A DNA stretch of 64,000 nt, from assembly GCA_937923265.1 (NCBI GenBank), contig CALAJY010000030.1, positions 19,732 to 83,731 of the forward strand. Reading direction: 5' to 3'. Positions 1-8,622 of the stretch are shown here, in pieces (the stretch's first letter is position 1; the number at the start of each line of letters is the position of its first letter). Made by a program: the position numbers and the translations under genes. A model generated the notes under the pieces. The model did not search any database and was not told the origin of the DNA. It saw nothing but the letters and a program-made list of their open reading frames with translations. Origin of the DNA: an uncultured Tissierellia bacterium. GTDB taxonomy: Bacteria > Bacillota > Clostridia > Tissierellales > Peptoniphilaceae.

Positions 1-617
1 ACAAAGTCCCGAGCTTCCTCATCGGAGAGTCCGGAAGAGCTTTCTTCCTCGGATGTCGAAGAATCTGCGGAGTTCTGGCTAATTTCCCCAACCGACACTT
101 CTTCCTTCCGTTTGTTTTCCGCCCAGGAAGCAAAACTGTTTTCCGAAGCGGGTGCGGAAGCATCCTCCTCAACATCCCGGGAAAGCCGGCTTTCTTCCTT
201 CTTGTCCGAGACGGGCTCCTCTTCCTCCGTGGGTGCAATCGAGGACCATTCCTTGGTCTTCTTGCTTGCCTTTTCGGAGGTCTCTTCGGCTTTCTTTGGG
301 AAAAGCTTCCGGGAAGCCTGGGTTTCCTTCTCCGGTTTTGCAGCCGGAGCGACTTCCTCTTCCTTTGATTTTTTCACCGGTTCCTTATGAACCGGTCTTT
401 CCTTGATGTTTTCATGGATGAGGAGTTCTTGAAAAGCATCCTCCTTGGTAGAAACACGCACCACGGCGTCCTTCGAACCAAAGACACCCAGGAAGCCGGA
501 CTTTGCCTCTTCCAAAATATCAATGGTCACCTCATCCAGCGATGAGACACCTAACTCCTCAAGAGCTTCATTCACAGCCTCGTCGATCGTTTTTCCTGTC
601 TTAACAACTGACCGCAT
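1..617 (-). CDS. jag: Jag/KhpB RNA-binding protein (3' part missing at window edge)
   Basis: The start codon is at 615-617 and the gene runs leftward off the window, so only the first ~205 codons are present. The N-terminus (MRSVVKTGKTIDEAVNEAL...) and the block around EEAKSGFLGVFGSKDAVVRV are the Jag-N domain, which carries a conserved glycine-rich GFLG.FG turn. After residue ~75 the protein becomes a low-complexity linker rich in Lys, Glu and Ser; the KH and R3H RNA-binding domains expected downstream lie outside the window. KhpB/Jag proteins bind RNA and affect cell division and envelope synthesis in Firmicutes. It follows yidC by 12 bases in the same operon, the usual neighbour. The unusually long acidic/Ser linker is the only odd feature. 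Confidence 0.9.
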   Translation of the reverse strand, partial: MRSVVKTGKTIDEAVNEALEELGVSSLDEVTIDILEEAKSGFLGVFGSKDAVVRVSTKEDAFQELLIHENIKERPVHKEPVKKSKEEEVAPAAKPEKETQASRKLFPKKAEETSEKASKKTKEWSSIAPTEEEEPVSDKKEESRLSRDVEEDASAPASENSFASWAENKRKEEVSVGEISQNSADSSTSEEESSSGLSDEEARDF

Positions 618-629
618 TTGTGCTCCTCT

Positions 630-1352
630 CTACTCCGTCTTTTTCTTCGAACTCGAGGAAACCACAAGCTTGGTAATTCCCCGATATAAGACCTCAACAA
701 CATTGCCTGTTACCCAGTAAAGAATCAGAGCAGACTGCCAACGGAGGGAGATGAAGAAGAACATGATTGGCATCATGTAAGTCATCATCTTCATCGATCC
801 ACCACCCGGTGCATTTTGCTGCTGGTTCATGGCGGGATTCAAGAAAGAAACGGCAAACTGTAATATGGCATTCAACAGGGGAAGACCATAGAACAAGGGA
901 TCCGGTTTACTCAAATCGGCGATCCAAAAGAAATTTTTATGAATTTCCGCAAACTGCGCCGCATTATCGAACATGTACTTGCCGGGTTCGCGAATGACGT
1001 TAAAGAGGGCAATCATGATCACCAACTGGATAATGAGTGGCAAACAGCTGCTGCATCCGGCCTGAGAGATGTGGTTTTCCTTGTAGAACTCCATGGTTTT
1101 CTGCTGCAGAATACGCTCATCGTAGCCGTATTTGTTTTTCAGCTGGTCCATTTTCGGTTGGAGCTCCTGCATCTTCTTGGAAGATTGTGCCATCTTAAAC
1201 ATCAGTGGCATCGTAAGTAGCTTGCTGATTAAGCCCATGATCAAAATCACAAACGCAAAATAAGACACCGACTGGGGCTCGCTGCCGAATCCAATCACCG
1301 TCTCATACGTAAACCTCATGATTTGACCGAAAATGTTCGTTAAAAATTGCAA
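630..1352 (-). CDS. yidC: Membrane protein insertase YidC/OxaA
   Basis: 240-residue Gram-positive YidC. It inserts and folds membrane proteins in the cytoplasmic membrane, alone or with SecYEG. The core has the usual hydrophobic segments, including FVILIMGLISKLLTMPLMF, a charged cytoplasmic loop (residues ~55-90, SSKKMQELQPKMDQLKNKYG) and LPLIIQLVIMIALFNVIREP. The start is a TTG at 1350-1352, chosen because AAGGAAGG lies 6 bases upstream; the next ATG (MRFTYE) is inside the conserved region. No lipobox is seen, unlike many SpoIIIJ-type paralogues. It sits between yidD and jag in the rpmH operon. Confidence 0.95.
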   Translation of the reverse strand: MQFLTNIFGQIMRFTYETVIGFGSEPQSVSYFAFVILIMGLISKLLTMPLMFKMAQSSKKMQELQPKMDQLKNKYGYDERILQQKTMEFYKENHISQAGCSSCLPLIIQLVIMIALFNVIREPGKYMFDNAAQFAEIHKNFFWIADLSKPDPLFYGLPLLNAILQFAVSFLNPAMNQQQNAPGGGSMKMMTYMMPIMFFFISLRWQSALILYWVTGNVVEVLYRGITKLVVSSSSKKKTE

Positions 1353-1383
1353 TGGGTACCTTCCTTAGCTGATTTTGATTTCG

Positions 1384-1596
1384 CTAACGTAAGTTATCAA
1401 TTCCTCCCTTGCTAAAAGGATTGCACCGTAAAAGCCGCCATAGGGTTAACAGCAAGGCGGTGGTAAAACGGTACCGTTGAAAGGCTTCTAGTCCATATTG
1501 GGAGCAAGTGGGAAGATAGCGACATTTTCCTTGGCCCAAGCGTGGCGAAATCGCCACTTGGTAAAACCGAATCAAGGCAATCACCAGTCGATTCAT
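1384..1596 (-). CDS. yidD: Membrane protein insertion efficiency factor YidD
   Basis: 70-residue protein. The family motif is clear: IRFYQVAISPRLGQGKCRYLP followed by TCSQYGLEAF and GG at the C-terminus, with conserved Cys residues. YidD is a small membrane-associated factor that helps YidC. The start is placed at the ATG at 1594-1596, which overlaps the rnpA stop as TGATG and gives translational coupling; a longer form starting at 1629 is open but would sit deep inside rnpA. Order rpmH-rnpA-yidD-yidC-jag is standard. Confidence 0.93.
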   Translation of the reverse strand: MNRLVIALIRFYQVAISPRLGQGKCRYLPTCSQYGLEAFQRYRFTTALLLTLWRLLRCNPFSKGGIDNLR

Positions 1597-1946
1597 CACT
1601 TCCGACCTGCTTCTTGTTTCTTTTTCCATCTGCCGATACAGTGAAACAGGGACCGGCTTAGCTCTTCATAGCCCTTCTCTTTGCCTGTGGTCCGAGGCAA
1701 AATCACATAATCATAGCCTCGTTCAAATTCCTGGGGATGTAATCGAACAATCTCACGTAAGCGTCGCTTCATCCGATTTCTTTCATGGGCATGACCGAAT
1801 TTCTTGGACAGGGAAAAGCCATAGCGACTTTGTTCCCGGCCATTTCGCTTTCGAATCACCTTAAAATCTCTGTTATAAACAGCGGAGCCACGGCGATAGA
1901 CGGCTAAAAAATCTTCGTTTTTCCGTAATCGAATCCGGCGTTCCAT
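1596..1946 (-). CDS. rnpA: Ribonuclease P protein component
   Basis: 116 residues, the usual length. RnpA binds the RNase P RNA and helps it recognise pre-tRNA 5' leaders. The RNR signature is present as HERNRMKRRLREIVR (residues ~65-80), after the FSLSKKFG strand that corresponds to the conserved SKK.G motif. AAGGAGG lies 6 bases before the ATG. It lies downstream of rpmH and shares TGATG with yidD. The C-terminus is strongly basic (RWKKKQEAGRK). Confidence 0.95.
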   Translation of the reverse strand: MERRIRLRKNEDFLAVYRRGSAVYNRDFKVIRKRNGREQSRYGFSLSKKFGHAHERNRMKRRLREIVRLHPQEFERGYDYVILPRTTGKEKGYEELSRSLFHCIGRWKKKQEAGRK

Positions 1947-2023
1947 CTCCTGCCTCCTTACAACGTCTTCTCAAAACCCATAGGTTTTTAAGAAGAAAAA
2001 AAGGCCCATGAGCAATCACAGAC

Positions 2024-2158
2024 CTAAGCGGATAGTCTCTTTCTGCCTTTGGTGCGACGAGCCTTTAATACGCGACGGCCCGCTTTCGTTGCCATTCTCT
2101 TACGGAATCCGTGATCATTCTTTCTTTTCCGACGGTTCGGTTGATAGGTTCTTTTCAT
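2024..2158 (-). CDS. rpmH: 50S ribosomal protein L34
   Basis: 44-residue, very basic protein read directly from the minus strand: MKRTYQPNRRKRKNDHGF then RKRMATKAGRRVLKARRTKG and RKRLSA. This is the textbook L34 sequence (QPNRRKR...HGFRKRM.T..GR.VL..RR.KGR..LS). It was too short for ordinary ORF lists. GGAGGAGG lies just upstream of the ATG, and a consensus promoter lies 70 bases further up. It is the first gene of the leftward operon out of the origin. Confidence 0.97.
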   Translation of the reverse strand: MKRTYQPNRRKRKNDHGFRKRMATKAGRRVLKARRTKGRKRLSA

Positions 2159-2564
2159 TTTTTCTCCTCCTCCACTAGTCGATTTGTCTCTCCGTGCATC
2201 GCTTGCATTTTTGAGTACATCTACAACATTATATGGATAGGGAAAAAATGTGTCAAGAACAGGCCTGGGAAAGTTATCAACAGGTCCAGAAAAAAAAGAG
2301 GCGTTATGATAGAATAATCTGTAAAGTTTTTCCTCTTCTCGCTTTTCGAGGGTAGATTATCCACATAATGTGAATAAGTTGTGGATAATATTTGGGGATG
2401 AAGAGGCATTCTCTTTGAAATCTCCGTTTTCCCATTCATTTTTATGGTGGATAAGAGGAAAAGGGGAAAACTCTGTGGATATGTGCATAAGTTTAGAAGA
2501 CGTAGCTATTTCGCACCTTTTAGGAGAAGATTGCTGTGTATGAGTTGTGGACAGGAGGATCATC
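2159..2564. other. oriC: Replication origin region, left DnaA-box cluster (oriC part 1)
   Basis: The 406-base gap between rpmH and dnaA holds no gene beyond the rpmH promoter. It has perfect DnaA boxes TTATCCACA at 2357-2365 and, inverted, TGTGGATAA at 2380-2388. Near-matches are TTATCAACA (2274-2282), GGTGGATAA (2446-2454), TGTGGATAT (2474-2482), TGTGCATAA (2482-2490) and TGTGGACAG (2546-2554, just before the dnaA ribosome site). Gene direction diverges here (rpmH left, dnaA right). A box cluster this close to dnaA is also expected to let DnaA repress its own gene. Confidence 0.85.
2228..2256 (-). promoter_or_regulatory. SigA promoter of the rpmH-rnpA-yidD-yidC-jag operon
   Basis: On the minus strand TTGACA (2251-2256) and TATAAT (2228-2233) are separated by exactly 17 bases. 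Both hexamers match the consensus fully. It points at rpmH, whose ATG is at 2158. Confidence 0.88.
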
Positions 2565-4067
2565 ATGGATGATTTGATGATGATCTGGGAAGAAGTTATC
2601 AACATGCTGGATCTCGAGTTGAATGAACTTCAGTTGACCTATTGGATTAAGCCGTTGGTCCCAATTTCCCTTAACGAGGAGGAATTAATCATGGACGCCA
2701 AGAGCGGTTTTATCCGGAATATGGTGGAAAAAAAGTATCGAGCGAACATTGAAAAATATATCAGTTATATATGTAAAAGACCCATCCGTTTGGTGATGAC
2801 CGAACCCAGTCAAAGCAATTACTATGTGTTAACAAAACGGGCCGATGTGGAAGCCGATGGCCAGCTTCGTTTTGAAGAAGGCAAGGAAAATTCACAGGAG
2901 GAAAGGGAAACGGCTCCGAGAGACCCGAAAGGGGGACTCTCCTTAGACCGGGACCGGGAACAGCTGAAAAAGCTTCAGGAAGAAAAGCAGGTCCTTCAAA
3001 ATCACAGAAAGACCAACGGTTACATGACCTTGAATCCGAAATATACCATGGACAGCTTTGTTCGCGGAAAGAGCAATGATTTTGCCTATGCCACGGCAAA
3101 GGCGGTGGTGAGCAATCCCGGCCATGTCTATAATCCTCTCTTTATTTATGGCTTGTCCGGCTTGGGAAAAACCCACCTCATGCAGGCCATTGCCCATGAA
3201 ATCCTGGATCATGATCCCGAGAAGCGGGTGCACTACATCACCTCGGAAAAGTTCATGAATGAATTGATTGCCATGATTGAAAACGGAACGAATGCGGAAA
3301 AAGAGAACTTTCGCCGCAAATATCGGTCCATCGATGTCCTGCTCATGGACGATATCCAGTTTATCGCCGGAAAAAAAGCGACCATGGAGGAAATCTTTCA
3401 CACCTTCAATGATTTAAAAGAAGCCAACAAACAGATTGTCCTCTCCTCCGATAAGCCGCCCAAGGAGCTCAAGAACTTGGAGGAAAGGCTGGTGACCCGC
3501 TTTGAGGGCGGGATGACCGTGGACATTCAGCAGCCGGACTTTGAAACACGAGTTGCCATTTTGAATCATAAGATGAAGGGGGAGTCCATTCTACTTCCCC
3601 AAAATGTGGTGGAATACATTGCCAAACATATCACGGCAAACATTCGAGAGTTGGAGGGAGCGCTGCTCCGCGTGATTGCCTTCTTCCGCTATAAAAAAGT
3701 CGATCCCGATCTTGCCGGTCCCGGCGATAATCTGGACCTGGCTCAGGAAGCGTTAAAGCTGGAAGAACAAAACGACATCATCATCTCCATCGAAGATATC
3801 TGTAAGCGGGTGGTGGAGTACTACAACCTGGAAGCCAATGATCTGCAGGGAAAATCCAGGCAGAGCTCCATTGCCTTTCCCCGACAGGTGGCCATGTACC
3901 TGTCCCGAAAGTTGACCAACCTTTCCCTGGTTGCCATCGGACGCTTTTACAACCGAGACCACACCACGGTCATGCATGCCATTGATAAGGTGGCATCCCA
4001 GACCGAAAAAGAGACGGCGATCAAGGAAGATGTGGACGCCTTGATTGACCAACTCAGCCATCGCTGA
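2565..4067 (+). CDS. dnaA: Chromosomal replication initiator DnaA
   Basis: 500 residues. DnaA binds DnaA boxes, forms a filament on oriC with ATP and opens the duplex. Domain I is N-terminal; a charged linker (domain II, ~residues 95-150) follows; then YTMDSFVRGKSNDFAYA opens domain III. Walker A is GLSGLGKTHL, Walker B is LLMDDIQF, and the Arg-containing ERLVTRFE follows. Domain IV carries the DnaA signature as NRDHTTVMHA. The start is the ATG at 2565, preceded by AGGAGG at 2552-2557; an upstream GTG at 2547 would overlap that ribosome site. In domain IV the usual FGGRDHTTV is FYNRDHTTV, a small departure from the family. Confidence 0.97.
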   Translation: MDDLMMIWEEVINMLDLELNELQLTYWIKPLVPISLNEEELIMDAKSGFIRNMVEKKYRANIEKYISYICKRPIRLVMTEPSQSNYYVLTKRADVEADGQLRFEEGKENSQEERETAPRDPKGGLSLDRDREQLKKLQEEKQVLQNHRKTNGYMTLNPKYTMDSFVRGKSNDFAYATAKAVVSNPGHVYNPLFIYGLSGLGKTHLMQAIAHEILDHDPEKRVHYITSEKFMNELIAMIENGTNAEKENFRRKYRSIDVLLMDDIQFIAGKKATMEEIFHTFNDLKEANKQIVLSSDKPPKELKNLEERLVTRFEGGMTVDIQQPDFETRVAILNHKMKGESILLPQNVVEYIAKHITANIRELEGALLRVIAFFRYKKVDPDLAGPGDNLDLAQEALKLEEQNDIIISIEDICKRVVEYYNLEANDLQGKSRQSSIAFPRQVAMYLSRKLTNLSLVAIGRFYNRDHTTVMHAIDKVASQTEKETAIKEDVDALIDQLSHR

Positions 4068-4227
4068 GAGGACCGTGGATAAAAAAAGAATAACTTGGGA
4101 ACTTATCCACCGTTTTTATCCCAAGGGAAACGAAAGAGACAGACCCATCGACTCGGCCTATCCACCGTATCCACCGGCCCTACTACTTATACTGCTATCC
4201 TATAACTACTACACAAGGAGGTAGCCA
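4068..4227. other. Right DnaA-box cluster between dnaA and dnaN (oriC part 2)
   Basis: No gene. Boxes or near-boxes: CGTGGATAA (4074-4082), TTATCCACC (4103-4111), TTATCCCAA (4116-4124), CTATCCACC (4158-4166) and GTATCCACC (4167-4175), the last two abutting in tandem. The TTATCCACC copy sits in the loop of an inverted repeat, CTTGGGA/TCCCAAG. Two clusters flanking dnaA are typical of bipartite Firmicutes origins. The unwinding element cannot be placed by eye. Confidence 0.7.
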
Positions 4228-5334
4228 ATGAAAATTCAGCTCTTGCCCCAAGACATGGTTCGCGAAATCAACGTCTGTCAGCGGGCAATTTCCAGTCGTA
4301 CCACCATGCCCATTCTGGAGTGCATTCGCTTTGAAGCCAAAGGCAAGGAATGCATTCTCCGCAGTTCCGATCTGGAGCTTTCCATTGAAACGCGACTTCG
4401 CTGTCAGGTTTTGGAGGAAGGGGTTACGGTCATTCCCGCATCCGTGGTGGGAAACATCTTTCGCAAGCTCAGCTCCGAGACCGCGGTGCTGGAAGCCAAC
4501 GAGGGAAAGGTCACCATTGACTGTGCAAGATCACACTTTGAATTACAGATTCCCCAGGCGGAAGAATTTCCCGCGTTTCCGGAGCTTGAGACGCAGGAGG
4601 AGTTGGTGTTGCCCAACGACCTGGTTCGTCATGCGGTAACGGAGACCGAATTTGCCAGTTCCTTGGACGATTCGAAAATCGCTTTAACAGGGATTTACTT
4701 TGAAAAGAAGGCGGATCATGTTCGGTTCGTCGCCTTGGATGGGTATCGGCTTGCCGTTCGAAAAATTCCTTTGGAGAAGAGCGGGGAGGGCAGTGAACTC
4801 TCGGTGATCATTCCCAAACGGGCCCTGAGCGAATGGACCCGGATCATCGATGACGAGGAAACGCGAATCCGCACCGTTCCGGGCCACATCTCCTTCGAAA
4901 GCGGTTCGATTCGGATGTATTCCCGGTTGATTGACAAGCAGTACATCGACTACGAGGAGATCATCTCCACGGAGTTCTCCACCACCGTGACCCTGTCTCG
5001 CAAGGAATTTCAGGATGCCTTGGAGCGTGCATCGGTCATGACCCGGGAAGAGCGGGCCAACCTGGTGAAACTGGATTTTCGGGAGGGGGAGCTTTTGATC
5101 CAATCCAATTCCGAAACCGGAAATGTCCGGGAGTTGGTGTCCATCGATCGGCAGGGACCGGATCTGAAGATCGCCTTCAATGCCAAATATCTGTTGGATG
5201 GGGTCAAGGCCTTGGACTGTGAGAAGCTCCTTCTCTATTTAAATGGAATGCTGAATCCCATGGTCATGCGGCCCCGGGAGGATGAGGAGTCCTACCTCTA
5301 TCTGGTTCTCCCCGTCCGCGTTGCAAGGGAGTAA
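4228..5334 (+). CDS. dnaN: DNA polymerase III beta sliding clamp
   Basis: 368 residues, normal length for the ring-forming clamp that tethers PolC/DnaE to DNA. The three repeated clamp folds can be followed: TTMPILECIRFEAKG in domain 1, TGIYFEKKADHVRFVALDGY (domain 2, with the A.DG.RLA signature) and the C-terminal YLYLVLPVR ending. AAGGAGGT precedes the ATG by 6 bases. It follows dnaA after the second box cluster and is transcribed toward recF and gyrBA. Confidence 0.97.
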   Translation: MKIQLLPQDMVREINVCQRAISSRTTMPILECIRFEAKGKECILRSSDLELSIETRLRCQVLEEGVTVIPASVVGNIFRKLSSETAVLEANEGKVTIDCARSHFELQIPQAEEFPAFPELETQEELVLPNDLVRHAVTETEFASSLDDSKIALTGIYFEKKADHVRFVALDGYRLAVRKIPLEKSGEGSELSVIIPKRALSEWTRIIDDEETRIRTVPGHISFESGSIRMYSRLIDKQYIDYEEIISTEFSTTVTLSRKEFQDALERASVMTREERANLVKLDFREGELLIQSNSETGNVRELVSIDRQGPDLKIAFNAKYLLDGVKALDCEKLLLYLNGMLNPMVMRPREDEESYLYLVLPVRVARE

Positions 5335-5336
5335 TC

Positions 5337-5555
5337 ATGGAAACCATTGAGATTCACAGTGAATACATTCGCTTGGACCAGGCCCTAAAGCTTGCCTCCC
5401 TGGTGAGTTCCGGGGCGGAAGCCAAGCTTCTGGTCCGGGATGGCCGGGTTCGCTACAATGGGGAAGTTTGTACCATGCGAGGGAAGAAATGTCGTCCCGG
5501 AGACACCGTATCTCTGGGGGAGGAATCCTTTACCATCACGAGAACCGAGGACTAG
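5337..5555 (+). CDS. S4-domain RNA-binding protein (YaaA type)
   Basis: 72 residues with a single S4-like fold: RLDQALKLASLVSSGAEAK, then LLVRDGRVRYNGEVCTMRGKK and PGDTV. These small S4 proteins sit between dnaN and recF in most Firmicutes (yaaA in B. subtilis) and have a proposed RNA-binding or ribosome-assembly role; the exact function is unsettled. The ATG is 2 bases after the dnaN stop, so it is probably translationally coupled; GCAAGGGAG lies just before. Confidence 0.9.
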   Translation: METIEIHSEYIRLDQALKLASLVSSGAEAKLLVRDGRVRYNGEVCTMRGKKCRPGDTVSLGEESFTITRTED

Positions 5556-5579
5556 GAAAGCGGGGCAGGGAGGAGGTCT

Positions 5580-6683
5580 ATGCGGATTGAACGACTTCAG
5601 CTGATCAATTTTAGAAATTACGCCTACCAGGAACTCCGCCTTCACCCCCTATTAAATCTGATTCTTGGGGAGAATGCCCAGGGAAAAACAAATCTCCTGG
5701 AGAGTGTGTATGTGGCCGCAAGAGGGTCCTCTTTTAAGAACGTGAGCGACCGCCAGTTGATCCGCTTTGGGGAGCGAAGTGCCTACGTGCGTGCGGACAT
5801 CGAGAGCGAAAACCGAAAAAAAGCGGTGGAAGTGAAGTTCTCCATGGTGGAGAAAAAGCGGGTTCGCATCAATGAGGTGGAGCTGGAAAATCTGAAGGAG
5901 TTGACCAACCAGTTTGAATGTGTCCTCTTTGCTCCCGAGGATCTGGAACTGGTGAAGGGGGGACCGGGTCAACGGCGTGATTACCTGGATGATCTGTTGG
6001 GGGGAATCGCCCGAAGCTACCCCTCCCTGGAAAAGCAGTATCAAAAAATTCTCTTCCAGAGAAATCAACTTCTGAAGGGGCGTAAGGATTCCTGGTTTTC
6101 GAGCCAGATGGAGGCCTATGACCAACAGCTCGCTCATGCCGCCCTTCCCCTTCTCCGCTATCGGAAGGGAATCTGTGGGGAACTGGCCCGCTTTGCCCGG
6201 GACTTTCACCAAAGGCTCACGGAGAAACAGGAACAGCTTCAGATTCACTATCGGAGCAATGCCATGGAAGGAGACCGGCTCCCGAAGGAAGAGGAGCTGT
6301 TGCAAAGGCTGCAAGCAAGTCGCAGCCGGGACCTGCAGTTTGGAAACACGGATATCGGTCCCCATAAGGACGATATCGAAATCGTGATTGACGGCGTGGA
6401 CGCCCGTCGTTTTGCCAGTCAAGGGCAGTGTCGGACGGTCACCCTGTCTTTAAAATTGGCAGAGTTAAAGGCTCTCGAGGCACACAACGAACGAAAACCC
6501 ATTCTCCTCTTGGATGATGTGTTTTCGGAATTGGATCAAAATCGGTGTCAAACCCTGTTGGAGACGGTCAAGGGCTATCAAACCATTATCACCGCCAACC
6601 AGCTCGATGATACGATTCAAGCGGAGCAATTTATGGGGCGCTTCCTGGTCAAACAGGGAAAAATCCGAACATTGGAACGATAA
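5580..6683 (+). CDS. recF: DNA replication/repair protein RecF
   Basis: 367-residue SMC-like ATPase that loads RecA at single-strand gaps with RecO and RecR. Walker A is GENAQGKTNL near residue 30, after the typical LQLINFRNY opening. Walker B and the signature region near the C-terminus are ILLLDDVFSELD, followed by the usual ITANQLDD. GGGAGGAGG precedes the ATG. It is the fourth gene of the dnaA cluster, 12 bases before gyrB. Confidence 0.96.
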   Translation: MRIERLQLINFRNYAYQELRLHPLLNLILGENAQGKTNLLESVYVAARGSSFKNVSDRQLIRFGERSAYVRADIESENRKKAVEVKFSMVEKKRVRINEVELENLKELTNQFECVLFAPEDLELVKGGPGQRRDYLDDLLGGIARSYPSLEKQYQKILFQRNQLLKGRKDSWFSSQMEAYDQQLAHAALPLLRYRKGICGELARFARDFHQRLTEKQEQLQIHYRSNAMEGDRLPKEEELLQRLQASRSRDLQFGNTDIGPHKDDIEIVIDGVDARRFASQGQCRTVTLSLKLAELKALEAHNERKPILLLDDVFSELDQNRCQTLLETVKGYQTIITANQLDDTIQAEQFMGRFLVKQGKIRTLER

Positions 6684-6695
6684 GAAAGGAACGTT

Positions 6696-8609
6696 ATGGC
6701 GAAGAAAAAAGGAAACTACGGAGAGAGCAATATCCGAGTTTTGGAAGGGCTGGAACCGGTAAGGGTCCGACCCGGTATGTACATTGGATCGACCGATGAA
6801 CGCGGCCTACACCATTTGGTCTATGAGGTCGTGGACAATTCCGTCGATGAGGCCTTGGCAGGAAGAGCGGATACCATTGAAATCACGCTTCTCAAGGATG
6901 GCGGCTGTCGTGTCAAAGACAACGGCTCCGGAATTCCTGTGGAAAAACATCATCAAACGGGAAAGTCCACCCTGGAGACGGTTCTCACCATTCTTCATGC
7001 AGGAGGTAAGTTTGATTCCAATGCCTACAAATTTTCCGGCGGACTGCACGGCGTGGGAGTTTCCGTCGTCAATGCCCTTTCAAAACGCTTAGATGCCGTG
7101 GTTTGCCGCGATGGTTATGAGTTTCACCAGGCCTTCGAATATGGAAAACCGGTGACCGGTTTGGAGCAGGGAAAGAAGACGAAGGAAACAGGAACCTGCA
7201 TCACCTTCTATCCCGATGAGACCATTTTTGATACGGTGGAATTCAGCCGGGAAACCCTGGAGCGTCGCTTCCGGGAGATGGCCTTTCTGAATGCTGGAGT
7301 TCGCTTCGCCTTTCGGGACGAACGGGACGGATTTGAAGAAACGCTCCATTATGAGGGAGGAATTCGCGAGTTTGTAAAATACCTGAATCGCAATAAGGAT
7401 CCCCTGTTCTCGGAGATTCCGCATTTTACGGGAGAAAAAGACGATGTGGTCGTCGATATTGCCTTCCAGTACACGGATTCCTATTCGGAAGTGATTCTGG
7501 CCTTTGCCAATAACATTCTGACACCGGAAGGAGGAACCCATCTCACGGGCTTCCGGTCGGCTTTGACAAAGACCCTAAATGACTATGGAAGAAGTCATTC
7601 CATCATCAAGGAAAAAGAAGAGAACTTGAGCGGAGACGATTCCCGCGAGGGAATCACGGCGGTGGTTACCGTAAAATTGCAGAACCCCCAGTTTGAAGGC
7701 CAGACCAAGTCCAAACTGGGAAATGGAGAGATTCGTGGGGTTGTCGATGCCTTCTTCTCCGAAGAGCTCGCCACCTACCTCGAAGAAAATCCAAAGATTG
7801 GAAAGCTGATTGTGGAAAAGGCGGTCCGGTCTCAGAGGGCTCGGGAAGCCGCCCGAAAAGCCCGCGATCTCACCCGAAAGCGGTCCATTTTAGACAATAC
7901 GACGCTGCCGGGAAAACTGGCCGATTGCCAGGAGACGGACATTGCGCAAAATGAGATTTTCCTGGTCGAGGGAGATTCCGCAGGCGGTTCCGCAAAAACG
8001 GGACGGGATAACCGCTTCCAGGCGATCCTCCCCTTGCGCGGAAAGATATTAAACGTGGAGAAGGCCAGCATCAACCACATCCTCTCCTATGAGGAAATCA
8101 AGTCCATGATCACGGCGTTCGGAACGGGAATCGGGGAGAACTTTGACCTGTCCAAGCTTCGCTATGGCAAGATTATCATCATGACCGATGCCGATGTGGA
8201 TGGAGCCCATATTCGGACCCTGCTCTTAACCTTCTTCTACCGCTATCTGCGGCCCCTCATCGAAGAAGGCCACATCTACATTGCCCAACCGCCCTTGTTC
8301 CGCATCGTGCAGGGGAAAAAACAGCGCTATGTGTACGATGAGAAGGAGCTCAACAAGATTCTCCAAGAGATTCCCAAGGGAAGCTATAAACTGAATCGAT
8401 ACAAGGGACTTGGTGAGATGAATGATGACCAGCTTTGGGATACCACTATGGATCCGGATCATCGCGTTCTTCTCAAGGTCGTGGTGGATCCGGAATCCAC
8501 CAGCGTGGACGATACCTTTACCCTCCTGATGGGGGACAAGGTGGAACCCCGACGGGAGTTCATTGAATCCAATGCCAAGTACGCCAAGAACATCGATACC
8601 ATCGGTTAA
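6696..8609 (+). CDS. gyrB: DNA gyrase subunit B
   Basis: 637 residues, the usual Gram-positive length. GyrB supplies the ATPase and part of the cleavage core of gyrase, which introduces negative supercoils. The GHKL ATP site shows EVVDNSVDEA, DNGSGIP and GLHGVGVSVVNAL. The TOPRIM domain has VEGDSAGGSA and the metal-binding DADVDGAHI; the C-terminus has RYKGLGEM. AAAGGAACG precedes the ATG. It is followed by gyrA after 13 bases. Confidence 0.98.
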   Translation: MAKKKGNYGESNIRVLEGLEPVRVRPGMYIGSTDERGLHHLVYEVVDNSVDEALAGRADTIEITLLKDGGCRVKDNGSGIPVEKHHQTGKSTLETVLTILHAGGKFDSNAYKFSGGLHGVGVSVVNALSKRLDAVVCRDGYEFHQAFEYGKPVTGLEQGKKTKETGTCITFYPDETIFDTVEFSRETLERRFREMAFLNAGVRFAFRDERDGFEETLHYEGGIREFVKYLNRNKDPLFSEIPHFTGEKDDVVVDIAFQYTDSYSEVILAFANNILTPEGGTHLTGFRSALTKTLNDYGRSHSIIKEKEENLSGDDSREGITAVVTVKLQNPQFEGQTKSKLGNGEIRGVVDAFFSEELATYLEENPKIGKLIVEKAVRSQRAREAARKARDLTRKRSILDNTTLPGKLADCQETDIAQNEIFLVEGDSAGGSAKTGRDNRFQAILPLRGKILNVEKASINHILSYEEIKSMITAFGTGIGENFDLSKLRYGKIIIMTDADVDGAHIRTLLLTFFYRYLRPLIEEGHIYIAQPPLFRIVQGKKQRYVYDEKELNKILQEIPKGSYKLNRYKGLGEMNDDQLWDTTMDPDHRVLLKVVVDPESTSVDDTFTLLMGDKVEPRREFIESNAKYAKNIDTIG

Positions 8610-8622
8610 GAGAGGATAGAGA

